Positions 33,940-40,238 are shown, counted from the stretch's first letter. The stretch: 47,975 bases of DNA from a virus (IMGVR_UViG_3300033148_000846:1-47975), one strand, 5' to 3'. Notes: generated from the letters alone by a model not told the origin. Numbers and translations: made by a program.

Positions 33940-34562
33940 ATAAGCTCCAGACACTCGAAGTAATAATCAGCACATTCCCGATAGTCCTCGGAATGAGCAA
34001 CAAACTCAGGGTGAGGTTGGAAGCATAGGCATTTAGTAAAGTCATACAACACAGCCTCTACGTCATTCTCCAGAGTACCATCCACCTTGCGGATAGTCTT
34101 CCCCAACATGTGTTCCTTGAAGGTAGAGCGATGAGCAATAGTCAACACCTCAGCCTCCTCATGAGGGCGCATCATCTGGTGGTGTGTGCTGCTTACCCGC
34201 ACTTCCTTACCAGAACGTACATCAGTAGCTGCATGTGTACCACCAATACCGTGTCGGTTTACATGTTGATACATCCTACCGCCATTAATAACATTAAGGA
34301 ATTGACCACCACGACAGATACCAGCCTGAGGAATACCCAGCTCATAAGCAATCATGTGTAGGTCAGCTTCCCTACGGTCTTGTTGAAGGTTACACCCAGT
34401 AGCAGGATGCTTCTCTTCTCCGTAATATTCGGGGGATACATCAGCACCCCCTGTAAATTGAATGAGGTCAGCCTCATGGATATCCTCCACAACTTGCCAG
34501 CCATACATTTGGAACATCTGACTGTATGCCCCACCACCACCAATAATCACTACCTTTTTCAT
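33933..34562 (-). CDS. Class I glutamine amidotransferase / peptidase C26-like enzyme
   Basis: 209 residues with the alpha/beta triad fold: FTGGADVSPEYYGE (about 36-49), nucleophile elbow AGIC83RGGQFLN, and H184-P-E186 (FQPHPEF). These match gamma-glutamyl-gamma-aminobutyrate hydrolase (C26)/PuuD-like and GATase1 proteins, which hydrolyse gamma-glutamyl amides or supply ammonia. In this cassette it may trim or deglutamylate the product, or feed ammonia to a ligase. ATG overlaps the upstream gene's stop (ATGA). Confidence 0.85.
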   Translation of the reverse strand: MKKVVIIGGGGAYSQMFQMYGWQVVEDIHEADLIQFTGGADVSPEYYGEEKHPATGCNLQQDRREADLHMIAYELGIPQAGICRGGQFLNVINGGRMYQHVNRHGIGGTHAATDVRSGKEVRVSSTHHQMMRPHEEAEVLTIAHRSTFKEHMLGKTIRKVDGTLENDVEAVLYDFTKCLCFQPHPEFVAHSEDYRECADYYFECLELIL

Positions 34563-35692
34563 TTGTATGCTCCTGCGTCTTGTAGTCTCTTATGCACCTT
34601 GCTCCAATACGACCCACCCCCTACCATATTCCTCCATTGAGGTGTCCTACTCCACAAGATACATCTCATAATGGTACATCTTTCGGGGGTTCTCCACCCT
34701 TCATACCCAGCGGCATAAACATCCACACCGCCTGCAATGATCTCTCGTAGCTGTTTACGGATAAGACGTACCTCAGCTAGGGTGAAGCCATTTGCTTGCG
34801 AGATGAGGCCAATGAGGGCGTGTTCCTTGTGATTAGGAGCCTTCTTAACAGGCTTCTTCCTTGGCTTCTTAATACCCATAAGGATAGGGTATTGCTTCTT
34901 CAACCACTCAGCAAACGGTTTGAGGGTGGTATCCCAACGCTCCGTATAGACCTCCCCCCATTCTCGTACCACCTTCTTGTGTTTAGGTGTATATTCCTTT
35001 AAGAAATCCTCTGTTTGAATATCCCTCCAGAGGCCATGTATTTTTCGGTACGTCATTATGTCGTGATAGTTATCAAGGGCACCTGGCATCTTTCTCTTTA
35101 AGAAATTCTGAAGCTCACTGGTGTAGAGAGTAGACCCATTAAAAGCCCGATGACCTCCGTGTTGCTGGTTGTAAGTAATCTTCTTAGCACCACCCATGGT
35201 ATGAGCCACGAGAAGGGCCATATCCTCATTTACCCCTAAATCTACCAATTTCTTCCAGAAACGAGGGACATCCGTATACTCCCAAAGGGTACGCATTATC
35301 GTAAGACCACTAACGAGGAAGTTGGCAGACACCTTTGTAGTGCAAAGAGCGCCATATTCAATGATATGATCTACGTCCTTGATAAGGAAGATGTCTTTAT
35401 ACGGGCTTCTCTCTACCAAATAACTAAGAAAAGCTTTACGAGTATCAGGTACCACCTTCTTCCATTTTGGATGATCTGTTTGTACAGAATTTATGATATA
35501 GAGAGGGGATCCGTCTATGCGCATCCTACTAAGAGGGGCGTAGCAGGCTGCCATCTCATGCGGATACTCTATTAACGCTCCCTCCCCACGTTTCGAGAGT
35601 ACCATAAAAGAATTCGTATAATGCTTTTCCCCTTTAATGGAATTAGAGAATTCTATTTGCTTATTAACAGCGTAGAGTAGGTCATCGCTCAT
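34559..35692 (-). CDS. Unknown 377-residue protein of the amidoligase cassette
   Basis: ATG 35692 has GGAGG 6 bases upstream; a longer in-frame start at 35758 would extend through the 70-residue gene before it and lacks a site. No recognised domain; contains an N-terminal alpha/beta stretch (SFMVLSKRGEGALIEYPHEMAACYAP), an HTMGGAKKITYNQQHGGHRAFNGST segment (about residues 191-215) rich in His and Asn, and a basic KKPRKKPVKKAPNHK linker (about 298-312). Overlaps the C26-like gene by 4 bases, so it is co-translated with the cassette. It could be the enzyme or scaffold defining the product. Confidence 0.7.
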   Translation of the reverse strand: MSDDLLYAVNKQIEFSNSIKGEKHYTNSFMVLSKRGEGALIEYPHEMAACYAPLSRMRIDGSPLYIINSVQTDHPKWKKVVPDTRKAFLSYLVERSPYKDIFLIKDVDHIIEYGALCTTKVSANFLVSGLTIMRTLWEYTDVPRFWKKLVDLGVNEDMALLVAHTMGGAKKITYNQQHGGHRAFNGSTLYTSELQNFLKRKMPGALDNYHDIMTYRKIHGLWRDIQTEDFLKEYTPKHKKVVREWGEVYTERWDTTLKPFAEWLKKQYPILMGIKKPRKKPVKKAPNHKEHALIGLISQANGFTLAEVRLIRKQLREIIAGGVDVYAAGYEGWRTPERCTIMRCILWSRTPQWRNMVGGGSYWSKVHKRLQDAGAYK

Positions 35693-35894
35693 TGGATTCC
35701 TCCAGTTTAGCCAGTAGTTTAAAGAGGTCGGAACGAGTGAAGTAAACACTATCAACACCCATCCCAGCCATCATGTGCCAATCAATATCCACGAAGACGC
35801 ACGATACGTCATTATCTTCTTCGTTCTCCGTGATTTGACCTACATTTCCCGTAGATAAGCCCTTGAGATACTCATCAGTTAACGCGTTTAACAT
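35682..35894 (-). CDS. Small acidic hypothetical protein
   Basis: 70 residues, ATG 35894 with AGGAGA about 6 bases upstream. Acidic N-terminal half (ITENEEDNDVS), then CVFVDIDWHMMAGMGVDSVYF and a helical end LFKLLAKLEESNER. The stop overlaps the 377-residue gene by 11 bases. Unrecognised. First gene downstream of the AT-rich interval that holds promoter-like copy B. Confidence 0.65.
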   Translation of the reverse strand: MLNALTDEYLKGLSTGNVGQITENEEDNDVSCVFVDIDWHMMAGMGVDSVYFTRSDLFKLLAKLEESNER

Positions 35895-35911
35895 ACCTTT
35901 CTCCTAATTAA

Positions 35912-35946
35912 TTACTGGCTATTTTCTTGTAACGCTGGTATATACA
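35912..35946 (+). promoter_or_regulatory. Promoter-like element, copy B, antisense to the minus-strand genes
   Basis: TTACTGGCTA at 35912-35921, 15-base spacer, GGTATATACA at 35937-35946 and the AGTATACTAGAAAT block 18 bases further on, all on the plus strand. It lies in a 125-base AT-rich gap (35895-36019) between minus-strand genes. Transcription from it would run rightward against genes 36020-36437 and beyond. The gap holds no convincing gene. Confidence 0.5.
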
Positions 35947-36019
35947 TATATCATATATATACTAAGTATACTAGAAATAATAATTGCGAAATGAATGGAA
36001 TGAATGAAGATTATACATA

Positions 36020-36274
36020 CTAGAGAGAGGCTATACAGTACTCGTCCGTTACTAATCTTACGTTGAGAGGTCTTAGAGTGCTTCCCCAAAGAGATTGAGG
36101 GTTCCACACAACCCCATCAGCTAACATAACTAACCTTTGTACCTTAGAGACCTCATCTTCATCCATCACAAGGTATAGGCCATCGTCCTGAGTACCCTTT
36201 ACTTCTATTAAATCCCCTCCTTTTACCTTCGGGAATCCTTTTTCTTTTGGATCATCCTCAGTGCATATCTTCAT
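36020..36274 (-). CDS. Small hypothetical protein, 84 residues
   Basis: ATG 36274 has GGAG 8 bases upstream (a TTG at 36280 is an in-frame alternative). Acidic N-terminus (KICTEDDPKEKGF), a beta-rich centre KGGDLIEVKGTQDDGLYLVMDED that resembles a small SH3-like or KOW-type fold (weak), and SLRPLNVRLVTDEY at the end. Overlaps the next gene by 17 bases. Function unknown. Confidence 0.6.
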   Translation of the reverse strand: MKICTEDDPKEKGFPKVKGGDLIEVKGTQDDGLYLVMDEDEVSKVQRLVMLADGVVWNPQSLWGSTLRPLNVRLVTDEYCIASL

Positions 36275-36437
36275 AATCAATCTCCTCTAAGTCCATTATG
36301 ATACCTATTGCTTTATTGAGTTCGGGGTACGTAGCAGCAAATTCCTCGCTTGCTTTTTCATTCAAGAAAGCCACACCATGTTCCAAGTCTCCCTGTAGTG
36401 CAAAAGACAGTAGATCTTGTATGTCGTCGAGGCTCAT
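36258..36437 (-). CDS. Small acidic hypothetical protein, 59 residues
   Basis: ATG 36437 with GAGGAG 8 bases upstream, supplied by leader module copy 3; a GTG at 36446 is a weaker alternative. Helical, acidic (SLDDIQDLLSFALQGDLEHG, ending in DLEEIDYEDMH). Unrecognised. It is the first gene after tRNA-Arg. Confidence 0.6.
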   Translation of the reverse strand: MSLDDIQDLLSFALQGDLEHGVAFLNEKASEEFAATYPELNKAIGIIMDLEEIDYEDMH

Positions 36438-36445
36438 ACTCAACA

Positions 36446-36495
36446 CTCCTCATAAATTTTGTAGGGAAACTAGCGACACTAGCACCTTCTTTCTT
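36446..36495 (-). promoter_or_regulatory. Repeated 5'-leader module, copy 3
   Basis: On the minus strand: TTC-AAGAAA-GAAGG (weak hairpin), TGCTAGTGTCGCTAG, TTTCCCTACAAAATTT, then GAGGAG. It follows the tRNA-Arg 3' end within a few bases and is the most diverged of the four copies in its hairpin. Confidence 0.45.
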
Positions 36496-36499
36496 GAAT

Positions 36500-36576
36500 T
36501 GGTGTCCTTGGAGGGACTCGAACCCCCAGCCGACGGAGTAGAAATCCGTTGCGCTATCCAGTTGCGCCACAAGGAC
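36500..36576 (-). tRNA. tRNA-Arg (anticodon UCU)
   Basis: 77 bases with encoded CCA. Acceptor stem GTCCTTG/CAAGGAC pairs fully; D-stem GCGC/GCGC; anticodon stem ACGGA/TCCGT with loop TTTCTAC, anticodon TCT; T-arm around GGGGGTTCGAGTCCCTC; discriminator A. It reads AGA and AGG, codons that are rare in many gammaproteobacteria but common in this phage's structural genes. Confidence 0.93.
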
Positions 36577-36583
36577 ATATTGT

Positions 36584-36733
36584 TTACACTTCAGGTAAAG
36601 GCTCATACCTCTCAAGCACACACTCATACTCCAGATAATACAAGGCTTCCACCGTATATATCTTGTAGAGGTAGAATGAACAGAAGAATAGGGATGCAGC
36701 CATAAGCCACACCCCCATAGCTAAGGCTTTCAC
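36584..36733 (-). CDS. 49-residue membrane miniprotein next to tRNA-Arg
   Basis: GTG 36733 overlaps the preceding stop (GTGA) and has AGGAGA 6 bases upstream. The N-terminal 25 residues form one hydrophobic segment (LAMGVWLMAASLFFCSFYLYK), followed by a Tyr/Glu-rich tail (VEALYYLEYECVLERYEPLPEV). A small single-pass membrane protein, missed by length cut-offs. The stop lies 7 bases before the tRNA 5' end. Function unknown, possibly early host membrane modification. Confidence 0.6.
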   Translation of the reverse strand: MKALAMGVWLMAASLFFCSFYLYKIYTVEALYYLEYECVLERYEPLPEV

Positions 36734-36987
36734 TGGATCTCTCCTATGCGTAGCCCTTCCTTCATGTCCTTGTAGAGCTTACGACCACAGGGGGCCAACT
36801 CCTTAGGCTCACCCTTCTGCACCTTAACCCGTACAGTGCCGAGAGCATCAAAGACAAGCTGCCCCTTATCATCCACCTTAGCCATAGCAAATACAGGTGT
36901 CTTGTGAGGGTTATATGCGGTTTCCTTAGGGTCAAAGCCCATGTGTCGCATATCCTGACGTAGCTTCTTAGCTAGTTTAGCGTTCAT
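36730..36987 (-). CDS. Small basic hypothetical protein, 85 residues
   Basis: ATG 36987 overlaps the stop of the next gene upstream (TGATG) and has GGGGG-rich sequence about 8 bases before it. Basic N-terminus (NAKLAKKLRQDMRHMGFDPKE), then beta strands and a GRKLYKDMKEGLRIG tail. Unrecognised; overlaps on both ends place it in a coupled small-gene operon. Confidence 0.65.
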   Translation of the reverse strand: MNAKLAKKLRQDMRHMGFDPKETAYNPHKTPVFAMAKVDDKGQLVFDALGTVRVKVQKGEPKELAPCGRKLYKDMKEGLRIGEIQ

Positions 36988-37250
36988 CACTTCACCCCCA
37001 GTTTACGATAGTGCTCACGGCTCTTGGACTTACCCTTGTACCACATCTGCAATACCTCTGAGGTATCTTCAAGGGGGGTTTGCATATAAACACGCCCTTC
37101 CTCATTTTTGAAGATGCACTGTTCACACCCTATCTCAGAACGAAGACCAGGTACACAGTCAAAAGATATAAAACAGCCTTTGTTTATGGCAGGAAAGTTG
37201 ACGGTCAATGGGAGAGGAACATACTTCCCTTTATACTTAGTAGCTTTCAT
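36987..37250 (-). CDS. Small Cys-containing hypothetical protein, 87 residues
   Basis: ATG 37250 has AGGAGG 7 bases upstream and overlaps the previous stop (TAATG). Three central Cys (GCFISFDCVPG and IGCEQCIF) could bind metal as a small ribbon. The ends are basic. Function unknown. Confidence 0.65.
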   Translation of the reverse strand: MKATKYKGKYVPLPLTVNFPAINKGCFISFDCVPGLRSEIGCEQCIFKNEEGRVYMQTPLEDTSEVLQMWYKGKSKSREHYRKLGVK

Positions 37251-37465
37251 TACATAGCCTCCTTTAGAGGAATTGTGTTAGTACCGTCGGTAAGCATCCA
37301 GACACCACCGCCTATATGCTCGACAGGGCGACGTTTACCATCCACCACTACCTTACCCTTAGTGATATCCTTAGAGTGCCAGATATTAAGAATGTCGCAG
37401 TCTTGAGGGTTAATGTAATCCCCACCAACTACCACTTGATTGATACGATTCTTCATGCGGATCAT
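37250..37465 (-). CDS. Small hypothetical protein, 71 residues
   Basis: ATG 37465 has GAGG 8 bases upstream and overlaps the stop of the 41-residue gene before it (TAATG); an upstream in-frame ATG at 37486 has a weaker site. Beta-rich, with NQVVVGGDYINPQDCDILNIWHSKDITKGKVVVDG. Looks like a compact soluble protein of unknown role. Confidence 0.6.
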   Translation of the reverse strand: MIRMKNRINQVVVGGDYINPQDCDILNIWHSKDITKGKVVVDGKRRPVEHIGGGVWMLTDGTNTIPLKEAM

Positions 37466-37590
37466 TAGCTCATCCTCTGGTAACATAACTCATTAATAAA
37501 TAACTGGGCTATACCAGCATCCTCACCACATGAGGCCTGCATAGCAAGAATACTTGTACGAATACATATACGCTTTGAGTAGATGTTCAT
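37465..37590 (-). CDS. Small hypothetical protein, 41 residues
   Basis: ATG 37590 overlaps the preceding stop (ATGA) with AAAGGA just upstream; its TAA overlaps the next ATG (TAATG). Basic N-terminus, then a mixed helix and Cys-containing end (QASCGEDAGIAQLF). The perfect coupling on both ends supports translation. Unrecognised. Confidence 0.5.
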   Translation of the reverse strand: MNIYSKRICIRTSILAMQASCGEDAGIAQLFINELCYQRMS

Positions 37591-37955
37591 AATCCTTTCA
37601 CCACACGACAAGCACATGGGGAGATATGCCAGTGGAGCTGGAAGCCTTTTCCGCTATCCTTTACGACATAATCCCCTCTAATAGATTTCCTAACGACCCC
37701 CACAGTAGCCCCTAGAAGATAATCCATGCCTCCATCTGAGTTAAACGTAGCAGCCCAATTACCTTTGGCTTTAGACTTCTCAATACGCTTCTTTGCTGTC
37801 TTGTAGATGTAGATTTTCATGGCACTTCTCCAGTGTTGTTTGTTGGTCATACTCCATAACCCACCACAATATGATGGGCTACAGGCTATAATCAGCTCTT
37901 GGTTTTCCAGTTCCAGGTTTGTTCTGAGGCCTCTTTTAAAGGCTAGATACGGCAT
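37587..37955 (-). CDS. Hypothetical protein with uncertain start
   Basis: 122 residues from ATG 37955 (AGGAGG 12 bases upstream from leader module copy 4) or 77 residues from ATG 37820 (GGAG 7 bases upstream, giving KIYIYKTAKKRIEKSKAKG at the N-terminus). The shorter form is a basic, beta-rich protein with C-terminal His/Cys (HWHISPCACRVV). The extra N-terminal 45 residues contain little structure. No family recognised. Confidence 0.6.
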   Translation of the reverse strand: MPYLAFKRGLRTNLELENQELIIACSPSYCGGLWSMTNKQHWRSAMKIYIYKTAKKRIEKSKAKGNWAATFNSDGGMDYLLGATVGVVRKSIRGDYVVKDSGKGFQLHWHISPCACRVVKGL

Positions 37956-37967
37956 AGCAAGGTCACA

Positions 37968-38030
37968 CCTCCTAACACCTAATGAAATTTTGCAGGTTAA
38001 TCCGGCCACCTAGCACTCCCTTTCGGGAGC
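37968..38030 (-). promoter_or_regulatory. Repeated 5'-leader module, copy 4
   Basis: On the minus strand: hairpin GCTCCC-GAAA-GGGAGT (about 38030-38014), TGCTAGGTGGCCGG, ATTAACCTGCAAAATTT, a short insert with TTAGGTG, then TTAGGAGG. It has the strongest hairpin of the four copies and follows the stop of the 190-residue gene by 8 bases. Confidence 0.55.
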
Positions 38031-38037
38031 GCCCTTA

Positions 38038-38610
38038 TTACGCAGCCTCAGCCAATACGTCAGCTTCTTCATCCCGCTGATAAAGGACAGCCATTGCCCC
38101 TTGCAGGTCTTCAACGGATATACCAGCATCCAATACGGCATCCATAACTTCAGCAATACCCATGCCCCCCTTCTCCTCATTCATGGCAGAGGTTACGGCA
38201 CTGGTCACACGTTTAGCCCAATCAACTTCCTTAGGCTCAATCTTGAGGTTATCGGCTGCCCATGACCAGATATCAGCATCCTCATTCACAAGGAATTTGG
38301 TACATTCCGTGGTACTCTCCAGCTTGGCCTTAGCCTTAGCCTTCTTAGCACTTGGCATACCACCGAACACGCCCTTTTCATCCACTACGAAAGGGGTGAA
38401 GGCGGTGAAGTAATGGGTAGCTGTCAACTTATTCATTGGAGTCAACACACCCAATAGGCGGTTAATAGCGTCACTATCCCACGATTCATCAATGACGATA
38501 TACTCCAGCATATCACGAGACAGCTCACTCAATACCTTCTTAGTGATCTTCTCAGCCTTAGCCAGTTCTACAATCTTTGTGTTAATTGATACAAGTTTTA
38601 CATTTTCCAT
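38038..38610 (-). CDS. Hypothetical early protein, 190 residues
   Basis: ATG 38610 with GGAGA about 7 bases upstream. Largely helical, with a Lys/Ala block (SAKKAKAKAKLES, about residues 86-98) in the middle and two acidic helical parts; the C-terminal third (GIAEVMDAVLDAGISVEDLQGAMAVLYQRDEEADV) looks like helical hairpins. No recognised domain. Position near the start of the minus-strand transcription suggests an early role. Confidence 0.65.
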   Translation of the reverse strand: MENVKLVSINTKIVELAKAEKITKKVLSELSRDMLEYIVIDESWDSDAINRLLGVLTPMNKLTATHYFTAFTPFVVDEKGVFGGMPSAKKAKAKAKLESTTECTKFLVNEDADIWSWAADNLKIEPKEVDWAKRVTSAVTSAMNEEKGGMGIAEVMDAVLDAGISVEDLQGAMAVLYQRDEEADVLAEAA

Positions 38611-39145
38611 GATGTTTCTCCACGTTAGTTAACATTGATAAGAACACAGGTAGCCCCCTCATACATGGTGCCCGTTGCTACCCCTACCATGCCAGTTGTG
38701 TCCTTATTCATGGTAACTTATTCAATCATGATAATCGCTTCAACACTGAGTGCTAGGATAATCCCAAAGCATCCACGTTAATCATTAGCGATTCAGGTAG
38801 TTACACCTGTTCCTACTATGTACCAGCCACTCGCTTCCCCATCATGAGACATTAGGTATCGGATACTAGAAGCAGAATCATACCAACTTAGTTGAATACT
38901 GAAGGGCAGGGATTAGCGCGATGGATGCCTAGCATACCATTCACGGGCTTCATCTACCCTCTATCAACTTTGCAACATCCACGCCCCATCCCATATTTCA
39001 GAGAGTTGCTTTCGATGTTTTGCCAGTTATCATCCACAACATTCTCCACCCTATCTTATCAGGTTGGTTTTGTTGCCGGATTGTTAAGAGGCTTGTTATC
39101 GCCTCCCTTATTACTATGTGGGCAATACCTAGTTGAGAATGTTTC
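38611..39145 (-). other. 535-base stretch without a convincing gene
   Basis: No ORF of normal size on either strand has a good start and ribosome binding site. On the minus strand a series of tiny frames of 10-31 codons follow each other, some overlapping as TAATG; one out-of-frame run reads DEAREWYARHPSR, which looks protein-like, so a decayed gene is possible. It could also be a long untranslated leader for the 190-residue gene downstream of repeat copy 1 at 39111. Confidence 0.4.
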
Positions 39146-39154
39146 TCATTTAGG
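39111..39154 (-). repeat. 44-base early-region repeat, copy 1
   Basis: Plus strand: CTATGTGGGCAATA, CTAG, then the palindrome TGAGAATGTTTCTCA. Two other copies are at 39535-39579 and 40561-40606, same order and spacing. It overlaps the end of the 42-residue gene and precedes the gene-poor stretch. On the minus strand the palindrome comes first. Confidence 0.65.
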
Positions 39155-39274
39155 ACGTTTTACCCATTTCAGTTTAATTTCACCACGCATTACCGCGACT
39201 TGAAATTGGTGTAATGACATTGTGGCGGCATGTTCTGTATCCATCCACGCCTTCATCCATTGTTCTTTACTCAT
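39146..39274 (-). CDS. Small basic protein, 42 residues
   Basis: ATG 39274 overlaps the preceding stop (ATGA). The protein is basic at the C-terminus (GEIKLKWVKRPK) and amphipathic in its centre (WMDTEHAATMSLHQFQVAVM). A longer TTG-started frame to 39355 exists but lies over the two genes upstream. Short but part of a coupled triad. Confidence 0.5.
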   Translation of the reverse strand: MSKEQWMKAWMDTEHAATMSLHQFQVAVMRGEIKLKWVKRPK

Positions 39275-39342
39275 AGCGGTAACACCTGTATTAGTAGCGC
39301 AACAATCGCGCCGGTATAAAGGACAATCCAGAGGGAAGTCAT
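39271..39342 (-). CDS. 23-residue transmembrane peptide
   Basis: Frame from ATG 39342 to TGA 39271: MTSLWIVLYTGAIVALLIQV and LPL. It is almost entirely one hydrophobic helix. ATG overlaps the stop of the 55-residue gene (ATGA) and its own stop overlaps the 42-residue gene ATG (ATGA). No separate ribosome binding site, so it depends on coupling. Possibly a tiny membrane effector; could be chance. Confidence 0.45.
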   Translation of the reverse strand: MTSLWIVLYTGAIVALLIQVLPL

Positions 39343-39506
39343 AACGCCGCGCCAATCATAACAGATACCCAATAAGATTCTAGAATATGAAAATCATCCC
39401 TCTTAGAAAGAATATCAAGATGTTCACTAGATACGGTAGCGGAAAAGAATTGACCCGTTTCGCGGCCATGAGTATCCAATGCCGCTGCAATAATGAAGTG
39501 GTACAT
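39339..39506 (-). CDS. Small hypothetical protein, 55 residues
   Basis: ATG 39506 with a weak GAGAAAA site, first gene of a coupled triad that follows repeat copy 2. The sequence is MYHFIIAAALDTHGRETGQFF then a normal alpha/beta mix with an acidic middle (HLDILSKRDDFHILESYW). The hydrophobic start could be a membrane or beta strand. Unrecognised. Confidence 0.55.
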   Translation of the reverse strand: MYHFIIAAALDTHGRETGQFFSATVSSEHLDILSKRDDFHILESYWVSVMIGAAL

Positions 39507-39534
39507 TGTTATTTTCTCACTGTTTGCTGTTGTC

Positions 39535-39579
39535 TTACTACTATGTGGGCAATAGGTAAATGAGAATGTTTCTTATCTA
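39535..39579 (-). repeat. 44-base early-region repeat, copy 2
   Basis: Plus strand: ACTATGTGGGCAATAG, then TGAGAATGTTTCTTAT. It lies between a terminator at 39596-39622 and the coupled triad starting at 39506, exactly where a promoter would be expected on the minus strand. Confidence 0.65.
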
Positions 39580-39595
39580 CTCGAATTTTAGGCGT

Positions 39596-39622
39596 AAAAA
39601 AAGAGCCGTATAGACTCTCTTT
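39596..39622 (-). terminator. Intrinsic terminator of the first early unit
   Basis: On the minus strand AAAGAG and CTCTTT form a 6-base-pair stem with an 11-base loop, followed by seven T. It closes the unit of the 198- and 68-residue genes. The immediate downstream position of repeat copy 2 implies a new promoter there. Confidence 0.7.
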
Positions 39623-39641
39623 CTGCCGTACCTGTTAGGGC

Positions 39642-40238
39642 TTATCCTTTGGCTGCCAGTTTCGCCAGCTTGCGGGCTTCACGCCTTGCGGCTTTGGCTT
39701 CAAGTGCTGCCAATGTGGCTTTGGCCTTCACGCGGCTGGTGGCCTTCTTCGCTATGTCGCACCACTCACCCCATACAACACCGTTGAACGCTTGCGCCTT
39801 ACTGGATGCCTTAGCATGCCGCTTGTATGCCTTGGGATTCCAGCCGTTACGCCATGCCCGTATTTCCCCAAGATAGAATCCGCAATGTTCCATGATCTGC
39901 GAGGTTCCCGTATCATCCGACACTAGCTGAGATAGTGGATCACTCTCAGCACTGTTATGGGTGCTGGATTCTATGGTGCTATGCTGCCCGCCGTCTAACC
40001 CTTCATGGGATACCTTAACGGGCTTGTCTATGTTCCTGAAGCCGTTATCCTCTCGGTCTATGGATTCGCCTAGCACTGCTAGTATCTCAGCCTCGTTAGC
40101 ATGGCCCGCAAGTGGCGCTGATATCATCCGGCCTTTGGTATCCGTTACTGCATCCGATAGGGCTAGTAAATCCTTGTCAAATATCAGATTGGTGGATGAC
40201 AGGCCAGCTATGGATTGGTGCTTGTATTGTGTATTCAT
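39642..40238 (-). CDS. Hypothetical early protein, 198 residues
   Basis: ATG 40238 has GAGGAG about 9 bases upstream. The first 125 residues are acidic and low in structure; the C-terminal 75 residues are very basic and helical (KAYKRHAKASSKAQ, then Ala/Lys/Arg repeats to AKLAAKG), similar to nucleic-acid-binding tails. Higher G+C than the structural genes. No family recognised. Likely among the first genes made after infection. Confidence 0.65.
   Translation of the reverse strand: MNTQYKHQSIAGLSSTNLIFDKDLLALSDAVTDTKGRMISAPLAGHANEAEILAVLGESIDREDNGFRNIDKPVKVSHEGLDGGQHSTIESSTHNSAESDPLSQLVSDDTGTSQIMEHCGFYLGEIRAWRNGWNPKAYKRHAKASSKAQAFNGVVWGEWCDIAKKATSRVKAKATLAALEAKAARREARKLAKLAAKG

Noticed and set aside
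37505-37525. Minus-strand GCTGGTATAG as another promoter -10 block
   Set aside because: The position of the upstream block does not resemble TTACTGGCAC, and it lies within a small coding frame.
38892-39203. 103-codon plus-strand ORF in the gene-poor early region
   Set aside because: Starts with TTG without a ribosome binding site, runs against the local transcription direction and overlaps a coupled small gene.
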